Source: an uncultured Alistipes sp.
GTDB lineage: Bacteria; Bacteroidota; Bacteroidia; Bacteroidales; Rikenellaceae
Direction: 5' to 3'
Length of the DNA: 64,000 bases
NCBI GenBank assembly: GCA_900539755.1
Contig: UQDC01000009.1
Coordinates: 33,661-97,660 of the forward strand
This document shows positions 16,638 through 25,486 of this stretch, one piece after another (positions within the stretch are counted from its first letter, which is position 1; the number at the start of each line of letters is the position of its first letter). The notes beneath the pieces are model-generated. The model saw only the letters and a program-made list of their open reading frames with translations. It did not search any database and was not told the DNA's origin. The translations under genes were made by a program, and so were the position numbers.

Positions 16638-17975
16638 ATGAAGGTAACGGCATTCATACGAAAAACGGCCAAAAAGAACGACACGGATACAAAGGCCACC
16701 GTCTATTTCCGTCTCCGTGATGGAAAGAAGGATATCAAAGCCGCCAGCGAACTGTTGATCTGTCCGAACCATTGGAGTCCCGAAAGGCAGGGCTACAAAG
16801 ACCGTGTTGCTCTTGTATCGGAAAACGAGAAGTCAGAGTTCAACCACAAGGTTCAGGAGTTGACGCATCTGATCGAGAACGGATATACGAGTGATGCTGA
16901 CAGCGAATGGCTCGGAACGGTCATTGACAAATTCCACCATCCGCAAAAATATAAGACTGAAAAGGAACTGGCCGCAGAGAATCCGCCTGCGTTTGCCGAA
17001 CTGTTTGACGAGTTCCTTGTCAAGCACCCGCTGTCCGAGGTCAGGAAGAAGAATTTCCGGGTAGTGAAAAGAGCCCTGATGCGCTATGAATTGTTTGTAC
17101 GGGAAGCATGTCCAGGCATGAAGGACTTTGTCCTGGATATAAATACGGTCACCAAAGACACCTTGGCCGACATCTGGCAATTCATGGAGAACGAATACAC
17201 TTACGTGGAGGAATATCCGGAAATTTATGCGGTCATCCCCGAAAAGAGAACGCCCAAACCGAGGGGAAAGAATACGCTTATCGACAGCTTCTCCAGAATA
17301 CGGACCTTTTTCCTCTGGTGCTACAATCAAGGAAAAACCTCCAACAGACCCTTTGACAAATTTCCGATTGAGGAATGCCTCTACGGAACGCCTGTATACA
17401 TAACCTTGAATGAGCGCAACCGGTTGTTCGAGGCGGATCTGTCCGCCCGTCCGCAACTGGCGATACAGAGGGATATCTTTGTGTTCCAGAGCGTCGTAGG
17501 ATGCCGTATCGGCGACCTGTATAAACTCACGAAAAACAATATTGTCAACGGGATATTGGAGTATGTTCAGGGGAAGACGCGCAATCAGGACCCGCGTACC
17601 GTCAGAGTCCCATTGAATGATGTTGCCAAGACGATTCTTGAACGCTACAAGGATTATGACAAGGGGCCTCTGCTGCCGTTCATTTCGGAGCAGAAATACA
17701 ATCAGGCGATAAAGGAGGCTTTCAGACTCGCAGGGCTTGACAGGATAGTGACTGTAATCAATCCGCTTACACGTCAGCCGGAGCAGAAGTTTCTATACGA
17801 GGTCGCAACGACCCACACCGCCAGAAAAACCTTCATCGGAAATATGTACAAGAAAGTCAAGGATCCAGATCTGGTATCATCTGTCTCCGGGCACAAGGAA
17901 GGCAGTAAGGCTTTCAGACGTTACAGGGAAATCGATGATGAAATGAAGCAGGAATTAGTACATTTGTTGGACTGA
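16638..17975 (+). CDS. int: Tyrosine recombinase (integrase) of the tRNA-Leu element
   Basis: A 445-aa site-specific recombinase of the Bacteroidota type. It has an N-terminal arm-binding domain (MKVTAFIRKTAKKNDTDTKA), a SAM-like core-binding domain and a C-terminal catalytic domain. Catalytic residues are visible: Arg in VVGCRIGDL, the HxxR pair in THTARKTF, His in SGHKEGS and the Tyr nucleophile in FRRYREI. ATG 16638 is chosen because the -7 box lies inside the upstream TTG-started extension. It sits next to attL as expected and is followed 17 bp later by the next element gene. Confidence 0.92.
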   Translation: MKVTAFIRKTAKKNDTDTKATVYFRLRDGKKDIKAASELLICPNHWSPERQGYKDRVALVSENEKSEFNHKVQELTHLIENGYTSDADSEWLGTVIDKFHHPQKYKTEKELAAENPPAFAELFDEFLVKHPLSEVRKKNFRVVKRALMRYELFVREACPGMKDFVLDINTVTKDTLADIWQFMENEYTYVEEYPEIYAVIPEKRTPKPRGKNTLIDSFSRIRTFFLWCYNQGKTSNRPFDKFPIEECLYGTPVYITLNERNRLFEADLSARPQLAIQRDIFVFQSVVGCRIGDLYKLTKNNIVNGILEYVQGKTRNQDPRTVRVPLNDVAKTILERYKDYDKGPLLPFISEQKYNQAIKEAFRLAGLDRIVTVINPLTRQPEQKFLYEVATTHTARKTFIGNMYKKVKDPDLVSSVSGHKEGSKAFRRYREIDDEMKQELVHLLD

Positions 17976-17992
17976 TATAAATACCGCATATT

Positions 17993-18904
17993 ATGGCCAA
18001 TCAGGATTTTGAACAGTTCAAAGCCGAAATAAAGGCATGGCTTGACACCCATCCGGATGAATACGACAGATTTGTCTCTGAGGTTAATGACAAGTCTGCA
18101 TCCGGTTTGTTCAAGATATTCAAACTGGGGCTGAAACTTGCTCCGCAAATGATGCACAAGTTCAACAATGAATGTCATGGAGACCTCGCTGATGAAAGAC
18201 TGATTCATGACTATGCTGCGGACAATGGTACGGCTAAGCTTCTGGTAGATGAATTCAGAGACACAGACAAAAGTTCAATTGTTCCGGCTATGCTTGCATG
18301 GCTCTATTATGGCAAATGCTATGAAACGATGGTTCTGCAGCTTGAAGCTGAGGCAACCAATCCCCAAAACAACTTCATGGAGAAAAAGCTTGCAGGATTG
18401 ATGGTGAGATTCGTCATCAGCAGCAGTGTGCGTAATAAGATGCGGACAAAAGAGGATTGGGAAAGTTTTTACAATGAGAAGGAAGTCCTTGTCAGCGGAA
18501 ATATCGTAACTGACGGAATAGAAAGACTGTCTGCAAATAGTCCACAGAATGAGAATGTTCAGATCTCCGATTCTCCACGGGTACTGAAAGATTACCTTGT
18601 GGCAAATCAGGATATACTTCTTGAAAAGATAAAGAAAAGAATATCTACCCACCATTCAGGCCCGGATCTGGCCCGTCTGTATTTTGCCCTTCAGGAAGAG
18701 GGGCTTTTGAGAGGCTGTGATGTGGCGACATTCCATAGGACATTATCATCGGAAATGCCGAACTGCGATTTGAAAACCGTACGTAATCTGCAGGTCGCTG
18801 TCAAGAAACTCAATGACGATACGAGCAGAGGGAAAATAAAAGACATCAGTATTGAAAGAACGTATATAGATGATATCAGGGCCTATCTTGTGAATGAGGA
18901 ATAG
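17993..18904 (+). CDS. Element protein of unknown function
   Basis: A 303-aa protein beginning MANQDFEQFKAEIKAWLDTHP. It is mostly helical and polar, without TM segments or recognised motifs. The C-terminal ~90 residues (LARLYFALQEEGLLRGCDVATFHRTLSSEMP) look like a small helical domain that could bind DNA or protein. It starts 17 bp after the integrase and is probably co-transcribed. Similar proteins occur beside integrases in Bacteroidota elements, but I cannot name the family with certainty. Confidence 0.6.
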   Translation: MANQDFEQFKAEIKAWLDTHPDEYDRFVSEVNDKSASGLFKIFKLGLKLAPQMMHKFNNECHGDLADERLIHDYAADNGTAKLLVDEFRDTDKSSIVPAMLAWLYYGKCYETMVLQLEAEATNPQNNFMEKKLAGLMVRFVISSSVRNKMRTKEDWESFYNEKEVLVSGNIVTDGIERLSANSPQNENVQISDSPRVLKDYLVANQDILLEKIKKRISTHHSGPDLARLYFALQEEGLLRGCDVATFHRTLSSEMPNCDLKTVRNLQVAVKKLNDDTSRGKIKDISIERTYIDDIRAYLVNEE

Positions 18905-19093
18905 AATTTCGCCCCAGCTTGAGGCAAAATTTGTCTGTACTATTATAAATTTTCAAATTTTTAGGCTTAATTGTATGGGTAATTACGCATATAATTAACA
19001 GGGATTGATACCTGTTGTATTTCGTTTCTTTCGTTTTCCGTTTCGTTGCAATAAACAAAATGTAAATAATTGAATTTTAATAAATTACGATTA

Positions 19094-19181
19094 TATTTTT
19101 GCACCGTCATCCTGATTATGGGGATGGCGGTGCAATCGTTTGTAAAGCTGCCGGAACGATTGCGCCGGATAATCCGGCAGC
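19094..19181 (+). promoter_or_regulatory. Promoter and two-hairpin leader of the excisionase-like gene
   Basis: -7 box TATTTTTG (19094-19101) is followed by two strong stems. The first is GCACCGTCATCC with GGATGGCGGTGC (19101-19112/19122-19133, 11 of 12 paired). The second is GCTGCCGGA with TCCGGCAGC (19147-19155/19173-19181). The second ends one base before ATG 19183 and could occlude the ribosome. This suggests translational or attenuation control, or a protein-binding site. Confidence 0.5.
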
Positions 19182-19182
19182 A

Positions 19183-19524
19183 ATGTTTCTTATTATGACA
19201 GACCTTATGCAAATTATCTCCAACGGACAGGCCAATGTCAGACTGGAGATCACCGGCGAAGACTTGCACAAATTTTCAAATGAACTTATCACCCGCGCTG
19301 TCTCTGAAGTAGCGGCAGCATTGAAAGGTGCCGAAGAAGATAGGCTCCTGACCCGCGATGAAGTGAAGGATATGTGCGGTGTATGCGACACTACACTATG
19401 GCTTTGGAACAAGAGAAACTACCTGAAAGCGGTAAAGGTGGGCAGTAAAGTGCGTTACCGTTTTTCGGATGTAAGGAGAATCTTGGGTAAAACAGATAAA
19501 TCCAGTAGCTATGGAAGAGAATAA
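19183..19524 (+). CDS. Excisionase-like helix-turn-helix protein
   Basis: A 113-aa protein (or 109 aa from ATG 19195). The C-terminal half is a MerR/excisionase-type winged helix: LLTRDEVKDMCGVCDTTLWLWNKRNYLKAVKVGSKVRYRFSDVRRILG. Such proteins bend att DNA and direct excision, or regulate mobile-element genes. The TTG at 19099 that opens the frame lies within the -7 box, so it is rejected. Its end overlaps the primase-helicase start by 14 nt, so the two are translationally coupled. Confidence 0.75.
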   Translation: MFLIMTDLMQIISNGQANVRLEITGEDLHKFSNELITRAVSEVAAALKGAEEDRLLTRDEVKDMCGVCDTTLWLWNKRNYLKAVKVGSKVRYRFSDVRRILGKTDKSSSYGRE

Positions 19525-20719
19525 CAGTCGGGAAGAATATGTACGTATCGGTACAACACTGTTCCGTATTCTGAACCAGCCCATGATGAACGGAACATTC
19601 CGAAAGATGCGCGTGGAATGGAAGATGAGTACATTCAGGCAGGATCACAGCAAGGACGAGGTGGCAATGATACCCAAATATGATGGCTTCTGCACTATGC
19701 CAAGCCATGTAGATTACCGTCATAACGTGAACAACTTTTATAATCTCTATGAGCCCGTTACCCATATACCTCAAGAGGGCGATTTCCAGCATATCGCTTC
19801 ACTGGTAGAGCATATCTTCGGAGAACAATATGAATTGGGACTTGATTATCTTCAGCTGCTGTATCTGAAGCCGACGCAGAAACTTCCTATACTTCTTCTT
19901 GTGTCGGAAGAGAGGAATACGGGCAAGAGTACGTTTCTGAATTTCCTGAAAGCTGTGTTCCAGGAGAATGTCACATTCAATACCAATGAGGATTTCCGCA
20001 GTCAGTTCAATGCGGACTGGGCCGGAAAGCTGATGATTGTGGTGGACGAGGTTCTGCTCAACCGCCGTGAGGACAGCGAACGGTTGAAGAACCTCAGTAC
20101 GGCACATTCCTATAAGATGGAGTCCAAGGGGAAGGATCGTTATGAAGTTCAGTTCTTTGCCAAATTTGTGTTGTGCTCCAACAATGAGAATTTTCCGGTT
20201 TACATTGAGCCCGAGGAGACAAGATATTGGGTCCGGAAGGTTTGCCGATTGGAAAGAGACGACACATCGTTCCTGCAGAAACTGAAGAATGAAATACCGG
20301 CTTTCCTGTACTATCTACAACATCGGACCCTGACCACGAAAGAAGAGAGCCGAATGTGGTTTTCCCCGGCACTTATACACACAGAGGCGTTGGAAAAGAT
20401 AAAACGCTGCAACCGGAGCCGTGTTGAAACCGATATGGCGGAACTGCTGCTTGACATTATGGATACGATGCGGGTAGATGTGATGGATTTCTGTATCAAT
20501 GATCTGTTGATGCTGTTCAACTATTCAATGGTGAAGATGGAACGTCACCAGGTCCGCAATGTCCTGCAGCAGTGTTGGAAACTGGAGCCTGCTCCCAATG
20601 CGTTGTCGTATGTGACCTATCAGGTTTCTGTTTTGCCCGGCGAGAAATATACCTTGTCGCCCAAAAAGGTAGGACGCTTCTATACCGTCACCCGGGAAAA
20701 TCTGAAAAACTACTGTTGA
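19511..20719 (+). CDS. SF3-type primase-helicase family protein
   Basis: A 402-aa cytoplasmic ATPase. Walker A is SEERNTGKSTFLNFL (about residues 131-145), Walker B LMIVVDEVLL, and a following FVLCSNN sensor motif resembles D5/SF3 helicases of mobile elements. Role: replication of the excised element, probably of the single strand during mobilization. The primase part is not clearly visible. It overlaps the excisionase-like gene by 14 nt. Confidence 0.75.
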   Translation: MEENNSREEYVRIGTTLFRILNQPMMNGTFRKMRVEWKMSTFRQDHSKDEVAMIPKYDGFCTMPSHVDYRHNVNNFYNLYEPVTHIPQEGDFQHIASLVEHIFGEQYELGLDYLQLLYLKPTQKLPILLLVSEERNTGKSTFLNFLKAVFQENVTFNTNEDFRSQFNADWAGKLMIVVDEVLLNRREDSERLKNLSTAHSYKMESKGKDRYEVQFFAKFVLCSNNENFPVYIEPEETRYWVRKVCRLERDDTSFLQKLKNEIPAFLYYLQHRTLTTKEESRMWFSPALIHTEALEKIKRCNRSRVETDMAELLLDIMDTMRVDVMDFCINDLLMLFNYSMVKMERHQVRNVLQQCWKLEPAPNALSYVTYQVSVLPGEKYTLSPKKVGRFYTVTRENLKNYC

Positions 20720-20866
20720 ATTTGTTGAATATGATGAGATGGATAAATCATGTTTTCTTTTTCCCTCTTGTTTTTGTCTCAACAGATTCAACGGAATCAA
20801 CCGCAATAACATTTTTATGCCGCAGTCTCTCTGACAACAGGTTTGCCGGAAGAGCGGTAAATGTGC

Positions 20867-20937
20867 GGAGGGGTGGCCAACGGTACCAAGATACGTATCA
20901 TACGTATCTGTGGCAGAACCCCGGATGCCACCCCTCC
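20867..20937. repeat. Nested palindrome upstream of the relaxase, candidate oriT
   Basis: Outer perfect arms GGAGGGGTGGC (20867-20877) and GCCACCCCTCC (20927-20937) enclose an inner perfect palindrome GATACGTA-TCA-TACGTATC (20890-20908). It lies 18 bp before the relaxase start codon, the usual place for oriT in small mobilizable elements. The nick site cannot be told from sequence alone. Confidence 0.55.
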
Positions 20938-20955
20938 TGCCAAAAGAAAAACTAT

Positions 20956-21708
20956 ATGATAACGAAAGTAAACTACAGCAAGAGTCCTGCAAAGACTATA
21001 AATTACATACTTAATCCCAAGAAAGGAGCGCATGTCGTTCTGGCGAAAGGAGTGAGCAGCATGTCTGATGTAGATATGCTTGTCAAAGACTTCGAAAGAC
21101 AAAGTGCTTTGCGTCCCTCCCTGAGTGTGAAGGCAGTGCATATACCCATATCATTCCATGTCAATGATAAGGCCATGCTTGAATCTCATGCGGATGAGAT
21201 ACTGAATGATTGGATCAGGCACATGGGAAAGAACGGCTACCGTTTTGACCAGTATATAGTGGGCCGGCACCATGACAAGGACGACAAGAATCCGCATTTT
21301 CACCTTATGGCGAATGTTGTGCTTAATGACGGAACTCGTGCAAACCTCGCCAATATCGGGAAAGCGGCGAAAGAAGCCTCAATATCCGTGACAGAACAAT
21401 GGCATTTGACTCCAGCCAATCATCGGAAGAACATGCCGGTGTCTGAAACTGACAATTGGAATCAGCAGACAAGTGCCAGTTGGAAAACATACGAGACAAT
21501 GTATGAAGAACCGGATCGACCTGTGCTGGTGAACCATAACGATGCCACGGAATCAGCTCCAGCCGGAATCGGTCTCATAGAAGGATTTGCCAAACTCATC
21601 ATTCAGCCGGAGGTCACAAGAATCGGCACGGGGAGCGGCAGCAGCGACAATACACTTGACAGGGACAATGAAAAGAACAGACAGAGGAAAGGAGGCCGCA
21701 GGAGATGA
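20956..21708 (+). CDS. Relaxase/mobilization nuclease (MobA-like)
   Basis: A 250-aa nicking enzyme for conjugal mobilization. The three-His metal motif is visible in HHDKDDKNPHFHLMANVV. The N-terminal region (MITKVNYSKSPAKTINYILN) is typical of Bacteroidota relaxases; Tyr7 or Tyr17 are the candidate nucleophiles. The frame is open back to 20572 but that part overlaps the primase-helicase gene, so ATG 20956 is used. The short C-terminus lacks a helicase domain. It overlaps mobC by ATGA. Confidence 0.85.
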   Translation: MITKVNYSKSPAKTINYILNPKKGAHVVLAKGVSSMSDVDMLVKDFERQSALRPSLSVKAVHIPISFHVNDKAMLESHADEILNDWIRHMGKNGYRFDQYIVGRHHDKDDKNPHFHLMANVVLNDGTRANLANIGKAAKEASISVTEQWHLTPANHRKNMPVSETDNWNQQTSASWKTYETMYEEPDRPVLVNHNDATESAPAGIGLIEGFAKLIIQPEVTRIGTGSGSSDNTLDRDNEKNRQRKGGRRR

Positions 21709-22355
21709 AAGCAGAGAATTGGAACAAGCGTACCAAGCGCAAGGAAATACAGTTTAGCGATGAAGAGTATATAGCAGTGGAACAGAAAGCCAGTGCCGCC
21801 CGAATCCCTGTGGCGGCATATATCCGCCAGGCTGCATTGGACAAGACCTTGTCTGCGGCATTGAGTATAGAAGAACTGGAGATAATGAAGCGGATTTCGG
21901 CCATTAGCTATAAGATGCAGGTCAATCTTAATCAGCTTGCAAAGCTGGCCAACACATGCGGTCTGCCATTTGTCATTGATGCTATCCGGGAATATATCAT
22001 CCGTACAAATGAATATTTCAGAACGGGTGTGTGGCGTGAAATGGATCTGAGAGCCTATGAGGCAGAGCAGAAGCAGCGGGACAATCTGGCCAATAAGGTA
22101 AGGGACTTACAGGAACGAAATGATAATCTGATGAAGGTCTCGTCTACTTATTATTTCTATACCGCCGATGGAGAACGCATGTTCTGCGAACGCTATAAAT
22201 GCCGTATGTATCCTGACAAGATGGGTATGTACTGGTATTTCAAGGTCGGGGATAATCCATCATACTGTCTGCCTCAGGAGATAAGCCAGGCATATCACAG
22301 GAGAGAGATCTCGATTCAGGATGTGTATTTTCATTGGAAGGAAACGACAAAATAA
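21705..22355 (+). CDS. MobC-like relaxosome protein
   Basis: A 216-aa accessory mobilization protein. The first ~110 residues match MobC/ribbon-helix-helix nicking accessories (KEIQFSDEEYIAVEQKASAARIPVAAYIRQAAL...NLNQLAKLAN). A coiled-coil then leads to a ~75-residue C-terminal domain (FYTADGERMFCERYKCRMYPDKMGMYWYFKV) that standard MobC lacks and that I do not recognise. ATGA overlap with the relaxase. Order relaxase-then-MobC is reversed relative to many plasmids. Confidence 0.75.
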   Translation: MKAENWNKRTKRKEIQFSDEEYIAVEQKASAARIPVAAYIRQAALDKTLSAALSIEELEIMKRISAISYKMQVNLNQLAKLANTCGLPFVIDAIREYIIRTNEYFRTGVWREMDLRAYEAEQKQRDNLANKVRDLQERNDNLMKVSSTYYFYTADGERMFCERYKCRMYPDKMGMYWYFKVGDNPSYCLPQEISQAYHRREISIQDVYFHWKETTK

Positions 22356-22574
22356 GATTTTGAAAGGAAGGTAATACATATTCACTTAATTAATATACTA
22401 TAAAGTTTGATTTACAACCCATAACAGATAGCATAGACAGTGGTAAGTAGGAATCCATAACCTGGACTCCTTGCTATCATCACTCCAAACTCTAATTGCA
22501 TCGAGACAAACTTACTTACCTTAACAGTGGGGATATAGATTAATTATTCTGAAGATAAGCAGTTTGCTCTGAAA

Positions 22575-24296
22575 TTAAGCAGGGAGTGATACCGTAAATC
22601 GACATCCTTTTCCAATTTCGCTTTCGATTGAAATCGTGCCGCCATGTGCCTCCACGAATTCTTTTGATATGGCTAGTCCTAATCCGCTTCCTTGAACTTT
22701 GGTGCCAGGAACCCGGAAGTAACGGTCAAAGATACTTTTATGGTAACGGGGATCTATGCCGTGTCCAAAATCCTGCACGTAAATATCCACATGCTTGTCG
22801 TGCTGTGTTGCTCCGATAATAATACGGGAGTTTTCTGGAGAGTGGTGTATTGCGTTCGATAGTAGATTGGTAATAACCCAAGCTATTTTTTCGTTGTCAA
22901 CAAACAATTTAGAGATTTTTTCAGGATATTCCACCTCAACGAAACAGAGGAACCGCTCCGCGAGCACTTGTGTGGCCTTTATGGCATATTCTATCAACTC
23001 TATAGGCTTGACGATTTTGGGCTTTATTGTGAGCTTGCCCGATTCTACCTGGGTGAGATTCAGCAATTCGCCTGTGATATTCAACAGTCGGTCGCTGCTT
23101 TCACGGATACTGCCCAGTAACTGGGTTTGCTCCTCGTTGAGTGATCCGAGACGTGAGTCACCGAGCAGCTGCAGACTCATCAATATCGACGAAATGGGGG
23201 TTTTCATCTCGTGCGATACGGTGGCTATGAAATTCGTTTTGGCCGAATCAAGTTCCTTATATTTGGTAATGTTGTTCAGAATAATAAGATTGCCGACGAA
23301 CTGTTGACTGCTCTCACCTACGGGATTTATGTATAGCGGAATATTGTCCATCTGGAAATAGCTCTCCTTGTTGTCCGCATAGATTTTCAGGGGTTCATGT
23401 TCATGGTTGCCGTCGTTTTCCGCGTATACCTCCCGAATGAGCCGTCTTAACAGGTCGTTGTTCAAAGCTATTTCGGCGGCATTGCGTCCAATGATATTGT
23501 CCCGTTTGAGGTTTAGGATCGAAAAGGCCTCGTCATTCATAAAAAGAATGTTTCGCTCCGAGTCCAGGCCTATGATCGGCTCGTGCAGACTGTTTACGAT
23601 GGCTTCGATACGTTTCTTCTCGGTCATAAGTCGGTCGAGAGAGCTGCGGCGGTATTCCGACAGCTTGCAGGCCATATCGTTGAATGAGGAGGCAACGGCC
23701 CGGAACTCCTTGTTGTCGCCGAAATCGAGTCGTTCTTCGTAATTATGGTTGGCGATTTGGGTTATGCCCTGTTTGAGCTTGTCAATTGGCCGCAGAATAA
23801 TAGCCGGGAAGCGAATCAGGAAAACCGCCGCCAGCAGGATACACAATACGGAGAGGATTGAAAGCCACTGGACCGCACCCTCGGCACGGGATTCCATATC
23901 CGAGCTTTTGGAGCGTATCGAATTCATGTTCAGCTCCATGATCCGATAGAGGTCATCGCGAATCGCCTGGATCTGGGTGATGGAAACGGAATCCGTCAGC
24001 GCATCGATTTTTTGGGTTAGTGCTGCAGTTACCTCTTTTTCGTTTACCTCGGTAATATTCTGTTGCTGAAGTTCCAAACTGCTTATTAAAATGCCTCGCG
24101 ATGCGGAGTCCTGCGAGAAACGGTCCAGAGAGCGTAACATCTCCTCCACATAATGAGCCGAATTGTAGTTATCCGCAAGGATGTCTTTCGATGCCACGGA
24201 AAGTTGTCGTACTGATCGGACCGACTGTAGCCCCAGCAAAAGAATCAGTATGAACAATACTCCAATACCTAATGTCAGTCTGTTACGAATATTCAT
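22575..24296 (-). CDS. Sensor histidine kinase of the kdp operon (HAMP-PAS-HisKA-HATPase)
   Basis: A 573-aa membrane kinase. Order: TM1 (about 7-25), a ~110-residue periplasmic helical sensor, TM2 (about 146-167), HAMP, PAS, then the H-box ATVSHEMKTPISS, N-box WVITNLLSNAIHH and G boxes DFGHGID and GSGLGLAIS. It starts at the stop of kdpD (TAATG overlap), so it probably supplies the kinase half missing from that truncated KdpD. The partner is most likely the NtrC-type regulator at 30348-31688. Confidence 0.88.
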   Translation of the reverse strand: MNIRNRLTLGIGVLFILILLLGLQSVRSVRQLSVASKDILADNYNSAHYVEEMLRSLDRFSQDSASRGILISSLELQQQNITEVNEKEVTAALTQKIDALTDSVSITQIQAIRDDLYRIMELNMNSIRSKSSDMESRAEGAVQWLSILSVLCILLAAVFLIRFPAIILRPIDKLKQGITQIANHNYEERLDFGDNKEFRAVASSFNDMACKLSEYRRSSLDRLMTEKKRIEAIVNSLHEPIIGLDSERNILFMNDEAFSILNLKRDNIIGRNAAEIALNNDLLRRLIREVYAENDGNHEHEPLKIYADNKESYFQMDNIPLYINPVGESSQQFVGNLIILNNITKYKELDSAKTNFIATVSHEMKTPISSILMSLQLLGDSRLGSLNEEQTQLLGSIRESSDRLLNITGELLNLTQVESGKLTIKPKIVKPIELIEYAIKATQVLAERFLCFVEVEYPEKISKLFVDNEKIAWVITNLLSNAIHHSPENSRIIIGATQHDKHVDIYVQDFGHGIDPRYHKSIFDRYFRVPGTKVQGSGLGLAISKEFVEAHGGTISIESEIGKGCRFTVSLPA

Positions 24297-25423
24297 TACG
24301 ATAAAATAATTAAATCCACATTGAGTTTGGCCAGTCTATTTAACAGATACCGAAACCTGAGAGCTGTTACAAACAACGAATATAGTGAAAACCGTGAGAC
24401 ACTAATACAGACAGTACTGATTTTACGTTTTTGGCATACATTCACGATCGTTTCAATATAACGGTTGGAATGTACCCGCACAACTTCTCCACCTAGTTCC
24501 GACGCAAGATTAAAATTATTGATCAGGTAGCGTTGGTTTGCCAACGGGATACGATTCATGTCTTCTTTGTCTGACTGGACATATAATACAATGAATGCAG
24601 CATTCATGTGGGTTGCCAAGCGGGCTGTTTTCCGGATTACCCGGCGAGCCCGTTTCTCGGAGGAGTCAATCACGGCCATCAAATATTCATGATAGAGTTT
24701 ACCCTCGGTAACGACCTGAGTCTCTACTTTCTTTTCGACTCGCATAGCAACCTCTTTTAGGGCCAATTCTCTTAGCTGAAGCAGGTTGTCATACGTGAAA
24801 AAATTTCCCAACGCAGATGCTATCTTGTCGGACCGATAAATCTTACCCGCTTTTAACCGCTCTATGAGGTCATCGGCCGTCAAGTCGATATTGACCACCT
24901 CGTCAGCCATGGCCAACACGCTGTCTGGAATACGTTCTTGGATTTCTACTCCAGTAATAGTCTGTACTTCCTCATTGATCCCTTCCAAATGCTGTATGTT
25001 GACGGCAGAGATTACGCTGATACCTGCATCCAGTATCTGCATGACGTCTTGCCAGCGTTTGGGATTCGGACTCCCTTCGATATTGGTATGTGCCAACTCA
25101 TCTACTATGACAATTTCTGGATGTTGATTAATGATTGTCTGCGTATCCATCTCCTCAAGTTCCTTCCCTTTATAGAAAAGTTTCCTTCGAGGAATTAATG
25201 TGAGCCCCTCAACCAAAACCTCCGTCTCCACCCGCCCGTGTGTTTCAACATATCCGATCCGGATGTCAACTCCAGAATCGGATAGTTGATGGGCTTCTTG
25301 CAGCATACGATAAGTTTTGCCTACACCGGCACTCATGCCGATGTAGACCTTAAACTTGCCTCGATGAGATTGTTTAATCAGATCGAGGAAATGCTGAGCA
25401 CTTTGTCGCGTGTCGTTATACAT
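24296..25423 (-). CDS. kdpD: KdpD N-terminal sensor protein without kinase domain
   Basis: A 375-aa protein equal to the cytoplasmic N-terminal part of KdpD. The KdpD domain has P-loop GMSAGVGKTYRML and switch-like VIVDELAHTNIEGSPNPKRWQD, followed by a universal-stress-like domain (about residues 240-375). E. coli KdpD is about 900 aa with four TM helices and a kinase; here those are absent and the kinase is a separate gene overlapping by TAATG. Such split KdpD occurs in other Bacteroidota. It probably senses K+ or c-di-AMP and modulates the kinase. Confidence 0.88.
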   Translation of the reverse strand: MYNDTRQSAQHFLDLIKQSHRGKFKVYIGMSAGVGKTYRMLQEAHQLSDSGVDIRIGYVETHGRVETEVLVEGLTLIPRRKLFYKGKELEEMDTQTIINQHPEIVIVDELAHTNIEGSPNPKRWQDVMQILDAGISVISAVNIQHLEGINEEVQTITGVEIQERIPDSVLAMADEVVNIDLTADDLIERLKAGKIYRSDKIASALGNFFTYDNLLQLRELALKEVAMRVEKKVETQVVTEGKLYHEYLMAVIDSSEKRARRVIRKTARLATHMNAAFIVLYVQSDKEDMNRIPLANQRYLINNFNLASELGGEVVRVHSNRYIETIVNVCQKRKISTVCISVSRFSLYSLFVTALRFRYLLNRLAKLNVDLIILS

Positions 25424-25486
25424 CGGTTCAATTACATGTAGAAAAAAAATTCTCCAGCAAAATTAGCATCTTCAAAGTCTGATTAA

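Noticed and set aside
20572..20955. Long N-terminal extension of the relaxase
   Set aside because: It overlaps the primase-helicase C-terminus in another frame and crosses the nested palindrome; relaxase motifs start after 20956.
22442..22520. Inverted repeat GGTAAGTA ... TACTTACC between mobC and the histidine kinase gene
   Set aside because: Arms are only 8 bp and 62 bp apart; too weak to call a functional site, although a replication or transfer site cannot be excluded.
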